A stretch of 64,000 bases of DNA, taken from NCBI RefSeq assembly GCF_000687475.1, contig NC_057319.1:4268001-4332000 (forward strand). The letters are read 5' to 3'. This DNA is from Ustilaginoidea virens. Its lineage: Eukaryota; Ascomycota; Sordariomycetes; Hypocreales; Clavicipitaceae. Positions within the stretch are counted from its first letter, which is position 1. Each line of letters starts with the position of its first letter. This document shows, one piece after another, positions 32,597 to 43,799 of this stretch. A program made the translations under genes and the position numbers. The notes under the pieces were generated by a model, which was given only the letters and a program-made list of their open reading frames with translations, was not told where the DNA came from and ran no database searches.

Positions 32597-34321
32597 ATGA
32601 TGATGCAACCTGCAATACCAGAAATAGCTTCAGGCTCCGTCACCCCAACAGCTCGAATTCTTGTCCCCGAAAAGGTCTCTGCGGATGGCCTCGCCCTCCT
32701 CACTCCCCATTACGATGTTGATGTCAGGCTAGGGCTTTCCGCCGAGGAGCTCATTTCCATTATCCCTAGCTATGACGGCCTCATCGTTCGCTCCGAAACA
32801 GATGTTTCAGCGGATTTGTTGCATGCGGGGAAAAGGCTCCGAGTTGTTGCACGTGCTGGAGTTGGCGTCGACAACATCAATGTGCCTGCAGCTACAGCCC
32901 AGGGCATCATTGTCATCAATTCACCTGGGGGCAATATCCGCGCCGCCGCAGAGCACACAATTGCTCTGCTTCTGGCGACAGCTCGAAACATTGGCCGCGG
33001 GGACGCAACCGTCAAGCAAGGGAAATGGGAGCGCAGCAACCTCGTCGGCGTAGAGGTCGGGCAGAAGACGCTCGGTATCGTGGGCCTCGGCAAGGTCGGT
33101 CTCAACGTTGCTAGGATGGCCAAGGGACTAGGTATGCAGGTCAAAGCAGTTGACCCTTTTGCCAGCGCCGACATGGCCCGTCAGGTCGGGGTTGAGCTCG
33201 TATCAAGCCTCAAGGACTTGCTGCCTCGAGTTGATTTTCTCTCCATTCACACCCCGCTGCTGGCAACAACAATGGACCTCGTCGGCGAAGAGGAGTTGAA
33301 GACCATGAAGAGGACGGCTAGGGTGCTGAATGTGGCCCGAGGCGGTGTCAACAGCGAAGCTGCACTTCTCAAGGCCTTGGACCAAGGTTGGATCGCTGGC
33401 GCCGGCTTGGATGTCTTTACGACCGAGCCTATCGCTCCCGAGTCGATTGCTGCACAACTTGCCAAGCATCCAAAGACTGTGTCGACGCCTCACCTCGGAG
33501 CATCCACTGTCGAAGCTCAAGCAAATGTGTCCATGGACGTATGCACTCAGATGCTCGACATTCTCCGTGGCGGCTTGCCTACGAGCGCAGTCAACGCCCC
33601 GATAATCTTGCCCGAGGAACATCGCAAGCTACAGCCGGCAGTGCAGCTGATTGAGAAGATGGGTCGCCTATACACCCAGCACTTTGCCAAGGCCAAGGGT
33701 GGAATGATCGGTGACCGAAAGTTCGAAGTCATCTATCATGGAGACCTTGCCGGCATGCCCAACACCAAGCCTCTGTTCGCTGCTCTGGTCAAAGGTCTCG
33801 TCGCCTCATTTAGCGACTCTCACGTCAACATTGTAAACGCGACCCTCATTGCAAAAGAAAAGGGCATAGTAATCGACGAAACACACGCTCACCAGTCCAA
33901 GGATCTGACCTATGCAAACCTTGTGACTTTGAAGTCGATTGCCGATGGCCCTGCGGGCGCAAAGGCAGAACAGACCATCGAGGGCTATGCTTCGGATAAG
34001 CGGGTATATATCTCTAAGCTGGATCGCTTCAACGCAACCTTTAGGCCCCAGGGAACTCTAATCATTCTCCACAACTATGATGAACCTGGGAAGATAGGTG
34101 GTGTGGGTACGGTTCTCGGATCCCACGGCATAAACATACGGTTCATGCAAGTGGCTGGTTTGGATGCCGAGGCCAGGCAGGGACACAATACCCATCCAAC
34201 AAGTCAGAAAGATAACGAAGCTCTCATGATTCTAGGGGTTGATGGTGATGTCGATGGCAAGGTATTGGAGGACTTGAGACAATCAGAAGGCGTGCTGGAT
34301 GTCAGTCTTGTGCAACTGTGA
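32597..34321 (+). CDS. D-3-phosphoglycerate dehydrogenase (serine biosynthesis)
   Basis: It oxidises 3-phosphoglycerate to 3-phosphohydroxypyruvate with NAD+, the first step of the phosphorylated serine pathway. Single exon, 574 residues. The frame is open upstream, but the ATG cluster at 32597 is the natural start, followed by TARILVPEKVSADGL. Substrate-domain landmark RAGVGVDNINV; Rossmann motif GLGKVG (163-168); catalytic R248 (in NVARGG), E277 (FTTEP) and H299 (TPHLGAST). The C-terminal part holds an allosteric substrate-binding (ASB)-like region, including LVASFSDSHVNIVNA and KSKDLTY-like positions, then an ACT domain (IILHNYDEPGKIGGVGTVL). The ASB plus ACT layout is the long bacterial/plant-type form, longer than yeast Ser3/Ser33 (~469). 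An intronless gene of this length is unusual among its neighbours. Confidence 0.93.
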   Translation: MMMQPAIPEIASGSVTPTARILVPEKVSADGLALLTPHYDVDVRLGLSAEELISIIPSYDGLIVRSETDVSADLLHAGKRLRVVARAGVGVDNINVPAATAQGIIVINSPGGNIRAAAEHTIALLLATARNIGRGDATVKQGKWERSNLVGVEVGQKTLGIVGLGKVGLNVARMAKGLGMQVKAVDPFASADMARQVGVELVSSLKDLLPRVDFLSIHTPLLATTMDLVGEEELKTMKRTARVLNVARGGVNSEAALLKALDQGWIAGAGLDVFTTEPIAPESIAAQLAKHPKTVSTPHLGASTVEAQANVSMDVCTQMLDILRGGLPTSAVNAPIILPEEHRKLQPAVQLIEKMGRLYTQHFAKAKGGMIGDRKFEVIYHGDLAGMPNTKPLFAALVKGLVASFSDSHVNIVNATLIAKEKGIVIDETHAHQSKDLTYANLVTLKSIADGPAGAKAEQTIEGYASDKRVYISKLDRFNATFRPQGTLIILHNYDEPGKIGGVGTVLGSHGINIRFMQVAGLDAEARQGHNTHPTSQKDNEALMILGVDGDVDGKVLEDLRQSEGVLDVSLVQL

Positions 34322-35547
34322 GGGGATTCACTGGGGCTGTGAAACACGGAAAAATGACCAAAGCAACTGGAGAAGGGCGTGTTATCGATGTGAAGAGATT
34401 CGGGAGGATTAGACCTGACATCGGTCACGGAAGTCCGCCGAGAAATATGCTCACTCCCTGCTACCTAGAGGTGGTACTTATAGATGGATACTACCTACTA
34501 CCAGCAGATGCCAGGTACCTAAGGAGGTAGGCAAGTGGTTGGTATCTCCTGAGGCCGGATGAAACCCCAGAGGTACTAAAGCCCACAGATATGTATATTT
34601 TTCGCTCTTATTAGATTACAGCGATAAAACTCCAAAAAAAAAAAAAAAAAGTTCACCTGGGAGAACTCATGCTAGAAATAGAGTAATAGGCAGCCGGCCC
34701 AAGTGGAAGGTCACAAGCCTGGCATCAAAGTTTCTGGCATACATGTAGGCACCTGTAGCTGGGCTGGTAGAGGAATGTAGATGGCGTCATCAGTACTCCG
34801 TATTCATGCTGCAGAGGTTCTGACCGGGACTTACCATGCAGCCAATCAGAGCCGGTCCGGCCCCGCTCTTGGCGTCATTGGCCGTCTGGTAGCTTTCGTT
34901 TCGTTTCGTGCAGCGCAGGCAGGAGTGCTCGAGGCCTGCAGGTGCTTGAGGCCCCAGTGGGTAAACTAACGTTGTACACATCAGCGCCACAAGACCACTA
35001 GCAGCTGCCCGGCCAATCAGCGCTCATGACAAGATAGCCGTGCAGCCTTCTATCTTGCTGCTGCCCGCAACAGGGCCCTGATATTCTGTCTTTTCTTCGT
35101 TCGCACTGCCCTTCTTTACGCCGCGAATCCAACCTCCACTGATCGTGCCCGCGCGGCCGACGGTCATACGGTCATACGGTTATACGGTATGTCCATTCGG
35201 CTTACATCAAGTCAATCTATAGCACGTTTATTGCGTTGCTGGCGGATGAATGGATGGATGGCTTTGGCTTGTGCATCCTGAAGCGTTCGATGCTGGCGGC
35301 TGCCAGCCCAAACATTTAGGTGCAAAATTGGCTGACTAGCAGGTGCACGCAGCATGTTGGAGGTAGAGCCCAAACCTGGCCCATTCATCAGAGTCATCCA
35401 TCTTTCAACACTTCTGATTCTCCAAACTGCATAGGCAAACTCGGCGGTCCGTCCTTCATTCGCCGGAGCGTATCTAGCCGCTGGTTGCCGCTCCGTTCGA
35501 AACGCAGTGTCTCATTTCCCTCCTACAGCCACGTGGTACGATTAGCG
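34322..35547. other. Intergenic region with AGGTACC motifs
   Basis: No gene is supported. CTACCTAG/AGGTACCTAAGGAGGTAGG motifs cluster at about 34461-34530; an A run of 17 lies at 34634-34650; TACTCCGTA is near 34794; and a GGTCATACGGT triplication lies at about 35161-35188. Confidence 0.5.
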
Positions 35548-37588
35548 ATGCGACACAGTAACGGCTCTGGTGGCTTCGCGAGCGTGCGGACATGCATTTT
35601 AAGTTTGGGGCGAATCTTGGGCCTTGGCTTGTCCTCGGTGGCCGCCGCGCCCTTGGCTGAACCAAGACATGGGGATGAGGACTTTGAGGGCACACCTGTA
35701 TGGGTGCTGTATGTGGCTTCAATGGTACTTGTTCTACTCGGCGGCGCCTTTGCCGGCCTAACTATTGCGTACGTTGGCAGCCCCCTACTGCGTCTTCTGC
35801 AAAGAGCAGGTAGCCACTGTTCAAACGCGGCTCTTTGGTCTTGCTAACAGCTTCCTTGATGTAGCTTGATGGGGCAGGACAGCATATATCTGCAAGTTGT
35901 GTCTGGGGATCCATGTGAACCGCAATCGAAGAATGCGGAAAGGGTCCTGAACCTGCTCAACAGAGGAAAACATTGGGTCTTGGTCACGCTTTTGCTCGCC
36001 AACGTCATTGTGAACGAGTCTTTGCCTGTAGTCCTTGATAGAACTCTGGGTGGTGGCATCGCCGCAGTTGTCGGCAGTACGATTCTGATTGGTAAGCATC
36101 AAGTGGAGGCTGATAGACTATCGAGCCCTTTTCTTCCGTACTGACCATTTTTGGGCGTAGTGATTTTCGGCGAAATCGTCCCTCAGTCAATATGCGTCCG
36201 TTACGGGCTGCCAATCGGTGGCTACATGTCGAAACCCGTTCTCATACTCATGTACCTCATGAGCCCTGTGGCCTGGCCAACTGCGAAGCTACTGGATTGG
36301 GTCCTCGGCGAAGACCATGGGACAGTGTACAAGAAGAGTGGGCTCAAAACCCTGGTAACACTTCACAAATCCTTGGGAGAACTTTCTGAGCGACTGAATC
36401 AGGATGAAGTGACCATCATCACAGCAGTGTTGGATCTTAAAGACAAGCCTGTGTCAGAGGTCATGACGCCAATGGACGATGTTTATACGCTAGCCGAGGA
36501 TCACATTTTGGACGAGAAGACGATGGATAATATCCTGTCTTCGGGCTATTCTCGTATTCCTATATACCGCGCAGGCAATCCCACTGATTTTGTAGGGATG
36601 CTCTTGGTTAAGACTCTCATCACGTATGATCCCGAAGACAGGATACCGGTTCGAGAAGTCCCTCTGGGCGCCATTGTGGAGACGCGACCTGAGACGAGCT
36701 GCCTGGACATTATCAACTTTTTCCAAGAAGGGAAATCGCACATGGTTCTGGTCTCGAATCACCCGGGTTCAGATCATGGTGCTCTTGGAGTGGTCACGTT
36801 GGAAGACGTTATTGAGGAGCTTATTGGAGAGTGAGTAAAAGTCTTTGGGTCATTTTCTTTCCCTTTCCCTTTCCCCTTTTCCCCTTCTTTTTTTTTCCCG
36901 CTTCCTTCTTTAATCTCGTGGATGGGATGTCTGATTTTTCTCGCGCAGGGAAATTGTGGATGAGTCAGACGTCTACGTTGACGTGCACAAGGCCATTCGA
37001 CGTCTTACGCCGGCTCCACGGGCGAGGCGCATCCACGCCGAGGCTGGTGCGGCCGCAGTAGGAAGGAAGGCTGGTGATGGTGCCGCCCTGGTCGACATTG
37101 CGGAGAACTTGGAAGGCGTTGGTGGTCCTCTAGTTGGCTCGCTGGAAGCCATTAGCGACGGCGTATCAGAAAGGCACGCGAAAACGGCCATTTTCATGCG
37201 CCGGCATGGATCTGCGGGGCCAGATGGCAAACCCGACGATCGGCCCATCCCTTTCAAGGCGTCGCTTGACGAGATGAAGCAGCAGCTTCGACATTTGGCG
37301 CCGTCGAACCGCGCTGCCAATCCTCGCAACACCCGAACCAATGTTTTCAAGATTAAACAGGGCCTAAGTGTCACCACATTCGTTGCTGGGGACAGTAGCA
37401 ATAAGATGACGGATGAAGCAGCAGACAAGCCCACGGAAAGCATGGAAAGCACGGAAAGCACCGAGGAGGACGAATCAACCCCTCTCTTGAAGACCCCTAG
37501 CGACAATGGATATCAAATCGAAAACGGATACGGATCGAGTAATGGAAAACAGGACAAAGCCCGATCGAAATCACAAGACCGGCAATGA
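35548..37588 (+). CDS. MAM3: CNNM/Mam3-type DUF21-CBS transmembrane protein
   Basis: This is a vacuolar/endomembrane protein of the CNNM/CorC family; yeast Mam3 is linked to metal (Mg, Mn) homeostasis. Four exons: 35548-35768, 35865-36091, 36161-36830 and 36949-37588, giving 585 residues. The DUF21 domain is built across introns 1 and 2: [36 protein letters not shown] and [20 protein letters not shown], with about four hydrophobic segments. A CBS pair follows in exon 3: [35 protein letters not shown], then MVLVSNHPG and [19 protein letters not shown]. The last 200 residues are a hydrophilic tail with an acidic stretch ([15 protein letters not shown]). An N-terminal signal-like segment precedes the domain. 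The ATG at 35548 is the last start before the signal-like region; longer frames lack support. Confidence 0.93.
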
Positions 37589-38007
37589 TATTTTTGAGGG
37601 CGATTGAGAGAAAAGGACAGATTAGCTGAAGGATTAGCATCTGCAGTAGTCGAGGGGTGTTTTTTTTTTTTCGCCCCTTCTTTTTCGAGGCTCACTTTGC
37701 GCGTCGAGAGATCAAATGCATTGGGAAGGACGCATATCAGAGCAGCAGCATTCGACATGGTCAATACTGCGTCCTCTGTTTCCTTTTCTTTCATTTCTGG
37801 ATGAAAATGTTTTGATACAGTTTCGCAGAAACCAGCGCAGACAATGTAGATATGCTTTTTTTTTTGCCGGCATTTCCATGATCCATACCCGACGAGGACC
37901 ACACCGGGCCGGGAGGCGTGGGGAATCGGCTCATCATCTCCCGACTGTAAAAGCGCCAAAGAATGAAATATCTTGGTGATTACGGAGTAACAAGTGTGTG
38001 GGTGGTT
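37589..38007. other. Convergent 3' region
   Basis: No gene is supported. Contains two T runs (near 37662 and 37857) and a TTACGGAGTAAC palindrome at 37979-37990, close to the cyclase stop codon. Confidence 0.5.
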
Positions 38008-39373
38008 TCAATCGTACCAGATGGCGTTCATTCCGAATCCCGGCTCAGGCACCCTAGTCCTGGCCACTCTGGCCAGGTACTCATCCTGCCAGCGGTAAAT
38101 CTCCAGCCATCCCTCCTGATCGTCAGTCAGGGCAACCCAATCATCGCACCAGTCGCTGGGGACCACGGCATTGCTGTGCCCGCCACTGGTGGGTGTGGGG
38201 TTGAGGCAGATTTGGCGAACGATGGCGCCGTTGGCATCAAGCTTGAAGGCGGAGACGTAGCCCGTCAGGTCAAACGAGTTGGCCCTCGACGAAGCAAAGA
38301 GGTATGTGCCAGAGTGCGAGAGAGCACACACGTCGGCGCGGTACATGGTCCATCGGTCGGGAAGGCCGGGCGGGATGAGCGGGTAGCTTTTGTGCGTGTA
38401 CACGGGCATGTGGGTCGCGGGATCCACGAGGTATTCGCATATCCTGTTGCCCCTTTCCATGAGGGCGTACAAGTAGTGGCCGGACGGGTGCATGGCGACC
38501 CATCGGGGGTGGTCTCGTTCATCGGGGCAGTCCACGCTGCCGACTAGCTCGAGAGAGGCGTTTTGGGGAGCTGACTCGCGGGAGCGTCGCCGGTGGAGCC
38601 ATAGTTTGTTGGCTCTGAGGTCGGCCGAGTAGAGATATGTCTCTGTGGGATCGAAGACCATGCCATGGACGCCCGAGGTTGGTTGGTAGGGGTAGTGCTG
38701 GATGGCGGTGTCGAGTGTGCCGGTAGGCGAGGGGGTGAAGATGGTGCCGTGGCCTGCGTGATCGTAGAAGGGGTTGCAGTAGATGGCGTGAGGTGGATGG
38801 CGGGCAGCTAGGAGAAAGATGGCGCGGGTGTTGCTGTCGGAGGCGGAAGCTCTGGCTGAGGCTGCACATTAGGGTTTTTTTTTTGGTTTTTTTTTGCATC
38901 CCCGGGGTGGACCGGGGGTGTCCGTCTTTCTTTCTTTGTTTCTTTCTTCCTTCCTTCCTTTCTTTCCTTTCTTTTTCTTTTGGCACAAGTGTCAAAAAGA
39001 GTCAGGTGGAAGCAGAAGAGCGCAAGACATGGTTTACCTTCGTGGAGCATCGGATGCGAGGCCTTGTGGACAATGGACGTCGGCGACTCGACCGCAAAGC
39101 TGGACCACTTCTTCGTGGCAGCTCCGTATATGTTTTTCTTGGCATGCTTTAAAAAAAAATCAATCCCCCGTCAAAAGGCGGCTTTTGCGTCTCGGAAACG
39201 GCCGGCTGCCAGGAGCAAGAACTCACGTCAAACGCCATCCAAGAGATGGGCTCATTGGGCGGAATTTCCGTGCGTTTGACGAGACGCAGTGTGAGCTCCT
39301 CGTCGTCAAAGGCAAAGGTGAAGATGGCGCCTGGCGGCGTCCACGTGCCTACCATGAGATGATGGATGGGCAT
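38008..39373 (-). CDS. Carboxy-cis,cis-muconate cyclase (beta-ketoadipate pathway)
   Basis: It cyclises 3-carboxy-cis,cis-muconate to 3-carboxymuconolactone in protocatechuate breakdown; the fungal enzyme is a seven-bladed propeller, unrelated to the bacterial one. Three exons on the minus strand, 39373-39227, 39146-39038 and 38861-38008, give 369 residues, matching the ~366 of the Neurospora enzyme. Landmarks are HHLMVGTWTPPGAIFTF, KRTEIPPNEPISWMAFD, NIYGAATKKWSSFAV, GVHGMVFDPTETYLYSADL, DHPRWVAMHPSGHYLYAL, RADVCALSHSGTYLFASSRA and the C-terminus EPGFGMNAIWYD. The start at 39373 gives MPIHHLMVGTW, as in the family. Intron 2 (38862-39037) is pyrimidine/purine-skewed with several homopolymers. 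It is the last intact gene before the AT-rich block. Confidence 0.94.
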
Positions 39374-39950
39374 GTTGCGGGGAGGACGACGGACACGGCG
39401 GGATGGGTTGGCGGGCACGGTGCTGCCCGTCTGGGATGCCGCTTGGTCTTGCAGTTGACGATGGCCTCGAGACGTGCGATATGCCGGCTGGTGCGAGGGG
39501 CGGCTGGCCACACCATGGAGGGGATTGGTTCCTGGACGTTGTCTGGGGTTGGGGGGAAGGGGGGTTGTGGCAGCCGAGGATGAAGTTGCGACCCGAACCT
39601 AGCGTGTAACACACATGACGGAGGCGGCATCGATGGGATCATGACTAGATGGATTGGCTGATGGATGGATGGATGGATGGATGGATGGATGGGTGGGTGA
39701 TGGTGATCAACTCTGTTCACCATGTTCACCTCCGCACAGGGGCGGGTGGCCAGGGTTGGCTGTCCAAGCACTGCCCAATGACTGCCCAATGGGATCAGCT
39801 TTATCCGACGATGCAGGATTAGCCGCGGGATCCAGGCTCCGGTCCGGTGGGTGGTGCTGGTCACCTGGTGGAAGCTGCCTGGCTTGTTGCAGAGACTACA
39901 TATCAACCGACCTGTGCCCCCCCCTAGTCATCCGACCCCCCCATAATAAC
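39374..39950. other. Promoter region of the cyclase gene and isochore boundary
   Basis: No gene is supported. It includes a GGAT microsatellite and a pair of C-rich runs (39916-39940), after which composition turns abruptly AT-rich. Confidence 0.5.
39659..39693. repeat. GATG tetranucleotide microsatellite
   Basis: About eight perfect tandem copies of GATG followed by GGTGGGTG variants. Confidence 0.9.
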
Positions 39951-42772
39951 TTAACTGACCTAACCATTGCTGTGGGCTGTATCATTAATATAATTGGTTT
40001 ACTAGTCAGGGATATTTAAAATTAATACGAGATTAATATAGATTGTATTATTAAGAGTGCACTTGAAATCCACTTATGATTAGCCTAGTTTAGTAAGGAA
40101 TGAATTGTCTGTAGGTTGCATATAACCCCTAAAGTAAACGCCTATTTACTTATACTATTTTTCTTCCCTTCCTTTTAATATATTTGAATCCCTTTAGTAT
40201 ACATATTATCGCTATCTTTTTTTATAACGAAAATGTCTATATATATACGAATAGTACATCTGAAATTAATTTTGAATTAATTTGGAATTAATTCTAATCT
40301 ATTTTTTTATTAGAAGGCATATCTTTGGTATAAAAACGAGAAGAAAAAAGAGTGCCGACTATATTTACCTCTATATAAGACTAATTTAGAAGGAAAAATT
40401 ATTATTATAGCTAGTAAAATTTACTATCGAATGGAGCTCGATAATAAAGAATTATACCTAAAGGTAATTTACTCTGCTATTTTATTAATTTATTAATTAA
40501 TTTTTACCCCTCCTAGAGTACTATATTTGCGTTAACTGCATCCCTTAAAAAGTATATTAAGACGTTCTATAAAGCTACTACGATTGACTTTATAATGGAT
40601 GCCCTTTCGGGTACTAATAATATTAGCGCCACTAGTAAGTTTATTTAGAATAAATTCTAGTCTATTTAGAGATTAATTCTTTGCCTAACTAAAGTTTTAT
40701 AAAAATCTGTATAAATTAGCGATAGGTATAGATATTGATTTAAATATACTGAGTAAGGATAATAGTATATATCGCACTTTAATTAAGCCCGATATCCCCT
40801 TTAATGTAGTATATATAGTAAGTCTTTTTATCCTATATTTATTCTAATTTAATTTTATCTAATTTTAATTCTAGCCGGATATTAAAAAAATACGTAAGTA
40901 GGCTAGTATTATGCTAGTATATAAATACCCTGCTTATATAATTGCAACTCGAAATTATCCTCCTGCTAATCGTACCGATAATTATCTTATTTAGAATTAT
41001 TTTCGCCACCCTAATAGTAGTAATACTACCACGAGAGCCTATATATTTTTTCAATAATGCATTTTATTTTAATTCTAATATATTTTAGATGCCCGCGATA
41101 TCTAGAAGTAGATTACTAGAGGTCGTAAAATTAATTTTGCCTATCCTACTACTCCTACTATTAATAATAAGGAAAATAATAATAAAAAATAAATTTAGGA
41201 GATAGTTAGATTTTTTTAAAAATCTAATCAGAAGGGATGCTAAGCATAGTTTTTTTTTTTTTTTTTAAATTAAATATAATTAAATACCTAAGGATATATA
41301 TCCTAGTTTTTTTTTGTATAATAAATTAATACGGTTGAGTCGGAATCTCTTTTCCCTTAATATATAAAAAAATGCAAATATATATATAATAAATTGTAAA
41401 TATATACGCAATAAAATGCAAATGTGCACGCAATAAATTATAAATATGCCCGCGATAAAATGTAACTAGGTAATTTATTTATATTAGAAAACGCTAAGTA
41501 TAAGTAAATAATTTATTCTCTTTTCTAACCTAATTTAAACCTTATTAGTCTGGATAGAGTAGTAATATCCTTATGAAGGTTTCTACTAGTTATTATTGAA
41601 ATAAAAGATAAACTTATTGAAACTATAAAGCTAGAGATTATACTTATTATTGAAATTATAGAGCTAGAGGTTGTATTTATTATTAAAATTATAGAGCTAG
41701 AGGTTGCGTTTATTATTAGAGTAATTAAATTTGCGATTCTGATTCTTAATATAAAAGATAAAGTCATAAAGTATATTCTTCTTTTTTTTATTCTTCTATC
41801 TGCTTAATCTTTTAAGTTTCTGCTTTAATTTTAGCTAAAGTAGCCTATTTATATTGTATTTATAGCTAGTATCTCTTATAGTTAAGAGTATTTTAGCCTA
41901 TAACTTAGGCTGCCTTCTAATAAAGATTAAATTAAGATTATTAAGGTTATAGTTATTTGCTATAGGGATTAATTTAGAGTGAATTTAGGATGAATTTAGG
42001 ATAAATTTCCTTACTTTTATTAATGGCTTTAGATTTAATATTAAGGTATACTACTACTAGATATACTATAAACTAAATTATTATTATTAGAGCTACTAGA
42101 CCTTTCTATACCCTATAGGCTATTTAATCTAATATAATTAGTACTTTATTCACTAGTATTATTAGAATTATTACTAAAATAATACTTCTAATTATGCTTC
42201 TAGTTGCGTTTATACTCTATAATTTAAATTAGTAATAAAAAGATTATTAAGAAATTTTATAATTTACTTTTTATATTCTCCTAATATATAAAACGACCTT
42301 ATAATAAAGTATTACGGTATAATATTAGAATCTAATACTTATATATTTTAGCATCTGCTTATAATAAAGCCTAATTATAATCGCGATTAGCATTAATTAT
42401 ATATTTTAAAGGCATATATCTCCCTACCTATTTATATGAGCCTTTATGTAAGACTTCTGCTGTATTATTTATTATCGGAAGGAGGTCCTAATTAGCTATA
42501 GAGATTTTTAACATGCTTTAATAAAGACCTAAGCGAATAACCAGTCGTTATTTATATGCAACCTATGCTTTTAACTCTAGCCAAGTTTCTATACTTATTA
42601 ATAAATAATAAATAATACTTATAAAATATAAAACTTACCTTTAATTAAGTTGTATAAATTATTATATTAAGATTCAGACTTAGCTAATAATAATATCAAT
42701 AGTCTTTTATATTTATTAGTATAACCTCGATTATTCTTAATATATAATTTTTATACTCCTCTTTTAAAATAC
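39951..42772. other. AT-rich, RIP-like decayed DNA
   Basis: The block is dominated by TA, TTA, TAG and ATTA, with no long open frame; the few short frames are low-complexity. It continues at 51033-51384, because the intervening copia element carries a perfect target duplication. It contains the gene relic annotated separately at 40310-41190. Confidence 0.7.
40310..41190 (+). pseudogene. Decayed spliced gene relic, family unrecognised
   Basis: Protein-like stretches are readable on the plus strand with plausible intron borders. The first is KAYLWYKNEKKKECRLYLPL through MELDNKELYLK (about 40316-40462), ending at a GTAATT donor. Next is TASLKKYIKTFYKATTIDF and MDALSGTNNISATS (about 40536-40635). 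After another AT-rich intron come YKYPAYIIATRNYPPANRTD, NYFRHPNSSNTTTRAYIFFQ and a DARDI segment ending in TRGRKINFAY (about 40875-41165). TAG codons stand in place of residues that would be Trp or Gln. I do not recognise the family; the residue composition is clearly that of a real protein under heavy C-to-T decay. Confidence 0.5.
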
Positions 42773-43498
42773 TGTTGAAATCAGCGCCTTTTTAGCTGTA
42801 TTTTGGTACTGGTCTCGCCACCATACGACGTTTCTGCGTTGAGATATCGCGGTGGCTATACCAGGCGCTATGGTGGGGCACAGCGCCCCACAACGCCGAT
42901 TACAGTGGGCCACAGCGCCGGTCACGGCACCGGCACAGCGCCCCACAGCCGGCCACAGCGGCCGGTCACAGCGGGCCACAGGGCCCACAACAGGCGGCGC
43001 ATTTCTACGGGATTACCAAATGGGCAAACCTTGCTAATACCAGCACTTTCGGCCTTCTACATACAGTCACCCGCTACACCGGTCATTTACGGCAGACTGA
43101 TATAGGGCTTCCGGCCCGTACGGCAGGCTGTTATAGGGCATCCGGCACACCGCTATAAGCCACTGGGCTTGGTTGGGTATGCACTGGGTAGGATATTGGG
43201 CACAGACTGGGCACGGTTGGGCAGACCGACTTTTCGTCGGGTTTTTCGCTATTTTTGCGGTTTTTCATTATTTTCAACTACTTTTTCAAGATGGTAGAAA
43301 TATGCCTAAAATTCCCTCTTTCTAGCTAGAATAGTCACCAACAATTAGAATCAGATTTCCCTGACATCTTTGCTCTGGTCAACCTCTTATGCGCTTTAAA
43401 TCTTTAACCAGCTCTTTGTTTTATTCAGCAACGCCTTATACGCCACTATCGGTATCCAGTACATTTCCAACAGTGTTCTGAATCACCATTTTGCAACA
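42773..43498 (+). repeat. 5' LTR of copia family 1
   Basis: 726 bp, TGTTGAAATC...GCAACA. It contains a GC-rich core (about 42870-42990) of repeated CACAGCGCC and CCGGCCACAGCGGCCGG-type inverted motifs, in contrast to the AT-rich surroundings. Confidence 0.95.
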
Positions 43499-43514
43499 GG
43501 TTATAAGCCCGGTG
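43499..43514 (+). other. Primer-binding site (half-tRNA iMet type)
   Basis: GGTTATAAGCCCGG directly follows the LTR. It resembles the copia-type site that pairs with the anticodon-arm half of initiator tRNA-Met; the second family has the less mutated GGTTATGAGCCCGG at 52159. Confidence 0.75.
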
Positions 43515-43799
43515 TCTCAAGGCTTCCAGCTTAAGACTTTTTTACGCTAACTTAGGATTTTAACGCACTTGGCAGCTAACCTTCCAGAAATCTAACTAAC
43601 GATATTACTATCTGCAGTAAGGGACTGATCATCCCAGATTTAGGAACCTAGCTACCACACCAAGCTGCAACACATCCTTTTTGCAATAGGATTTTCTAAG
43701 GTTATTCTTTAACGCAGCTTTCTTCTAGTTTTATCTAGATTTTCAGTCTTGATTTTCTTCGCATTTTTAAGACTTTCCGGCACCTTTTCTCTTCCTACA

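Noticed and set aside
41525..41767. 80-codon minus-strand frame rich in Ile and Ser
   Set aside because: It is an AT-rich low-complexity reading (repeated IISIIS/SSIILIINTTSS) in decayed DNA.
42803..43105. Frames of 100 to 114 codons repeated in each family 1 LTR (also 50386 and 55343)
   Set aside because: They fall inside the LTR GC-rich repeats and recur because the LTR recurs; composition is repeat-driven (His/Gly/Arg-rich).
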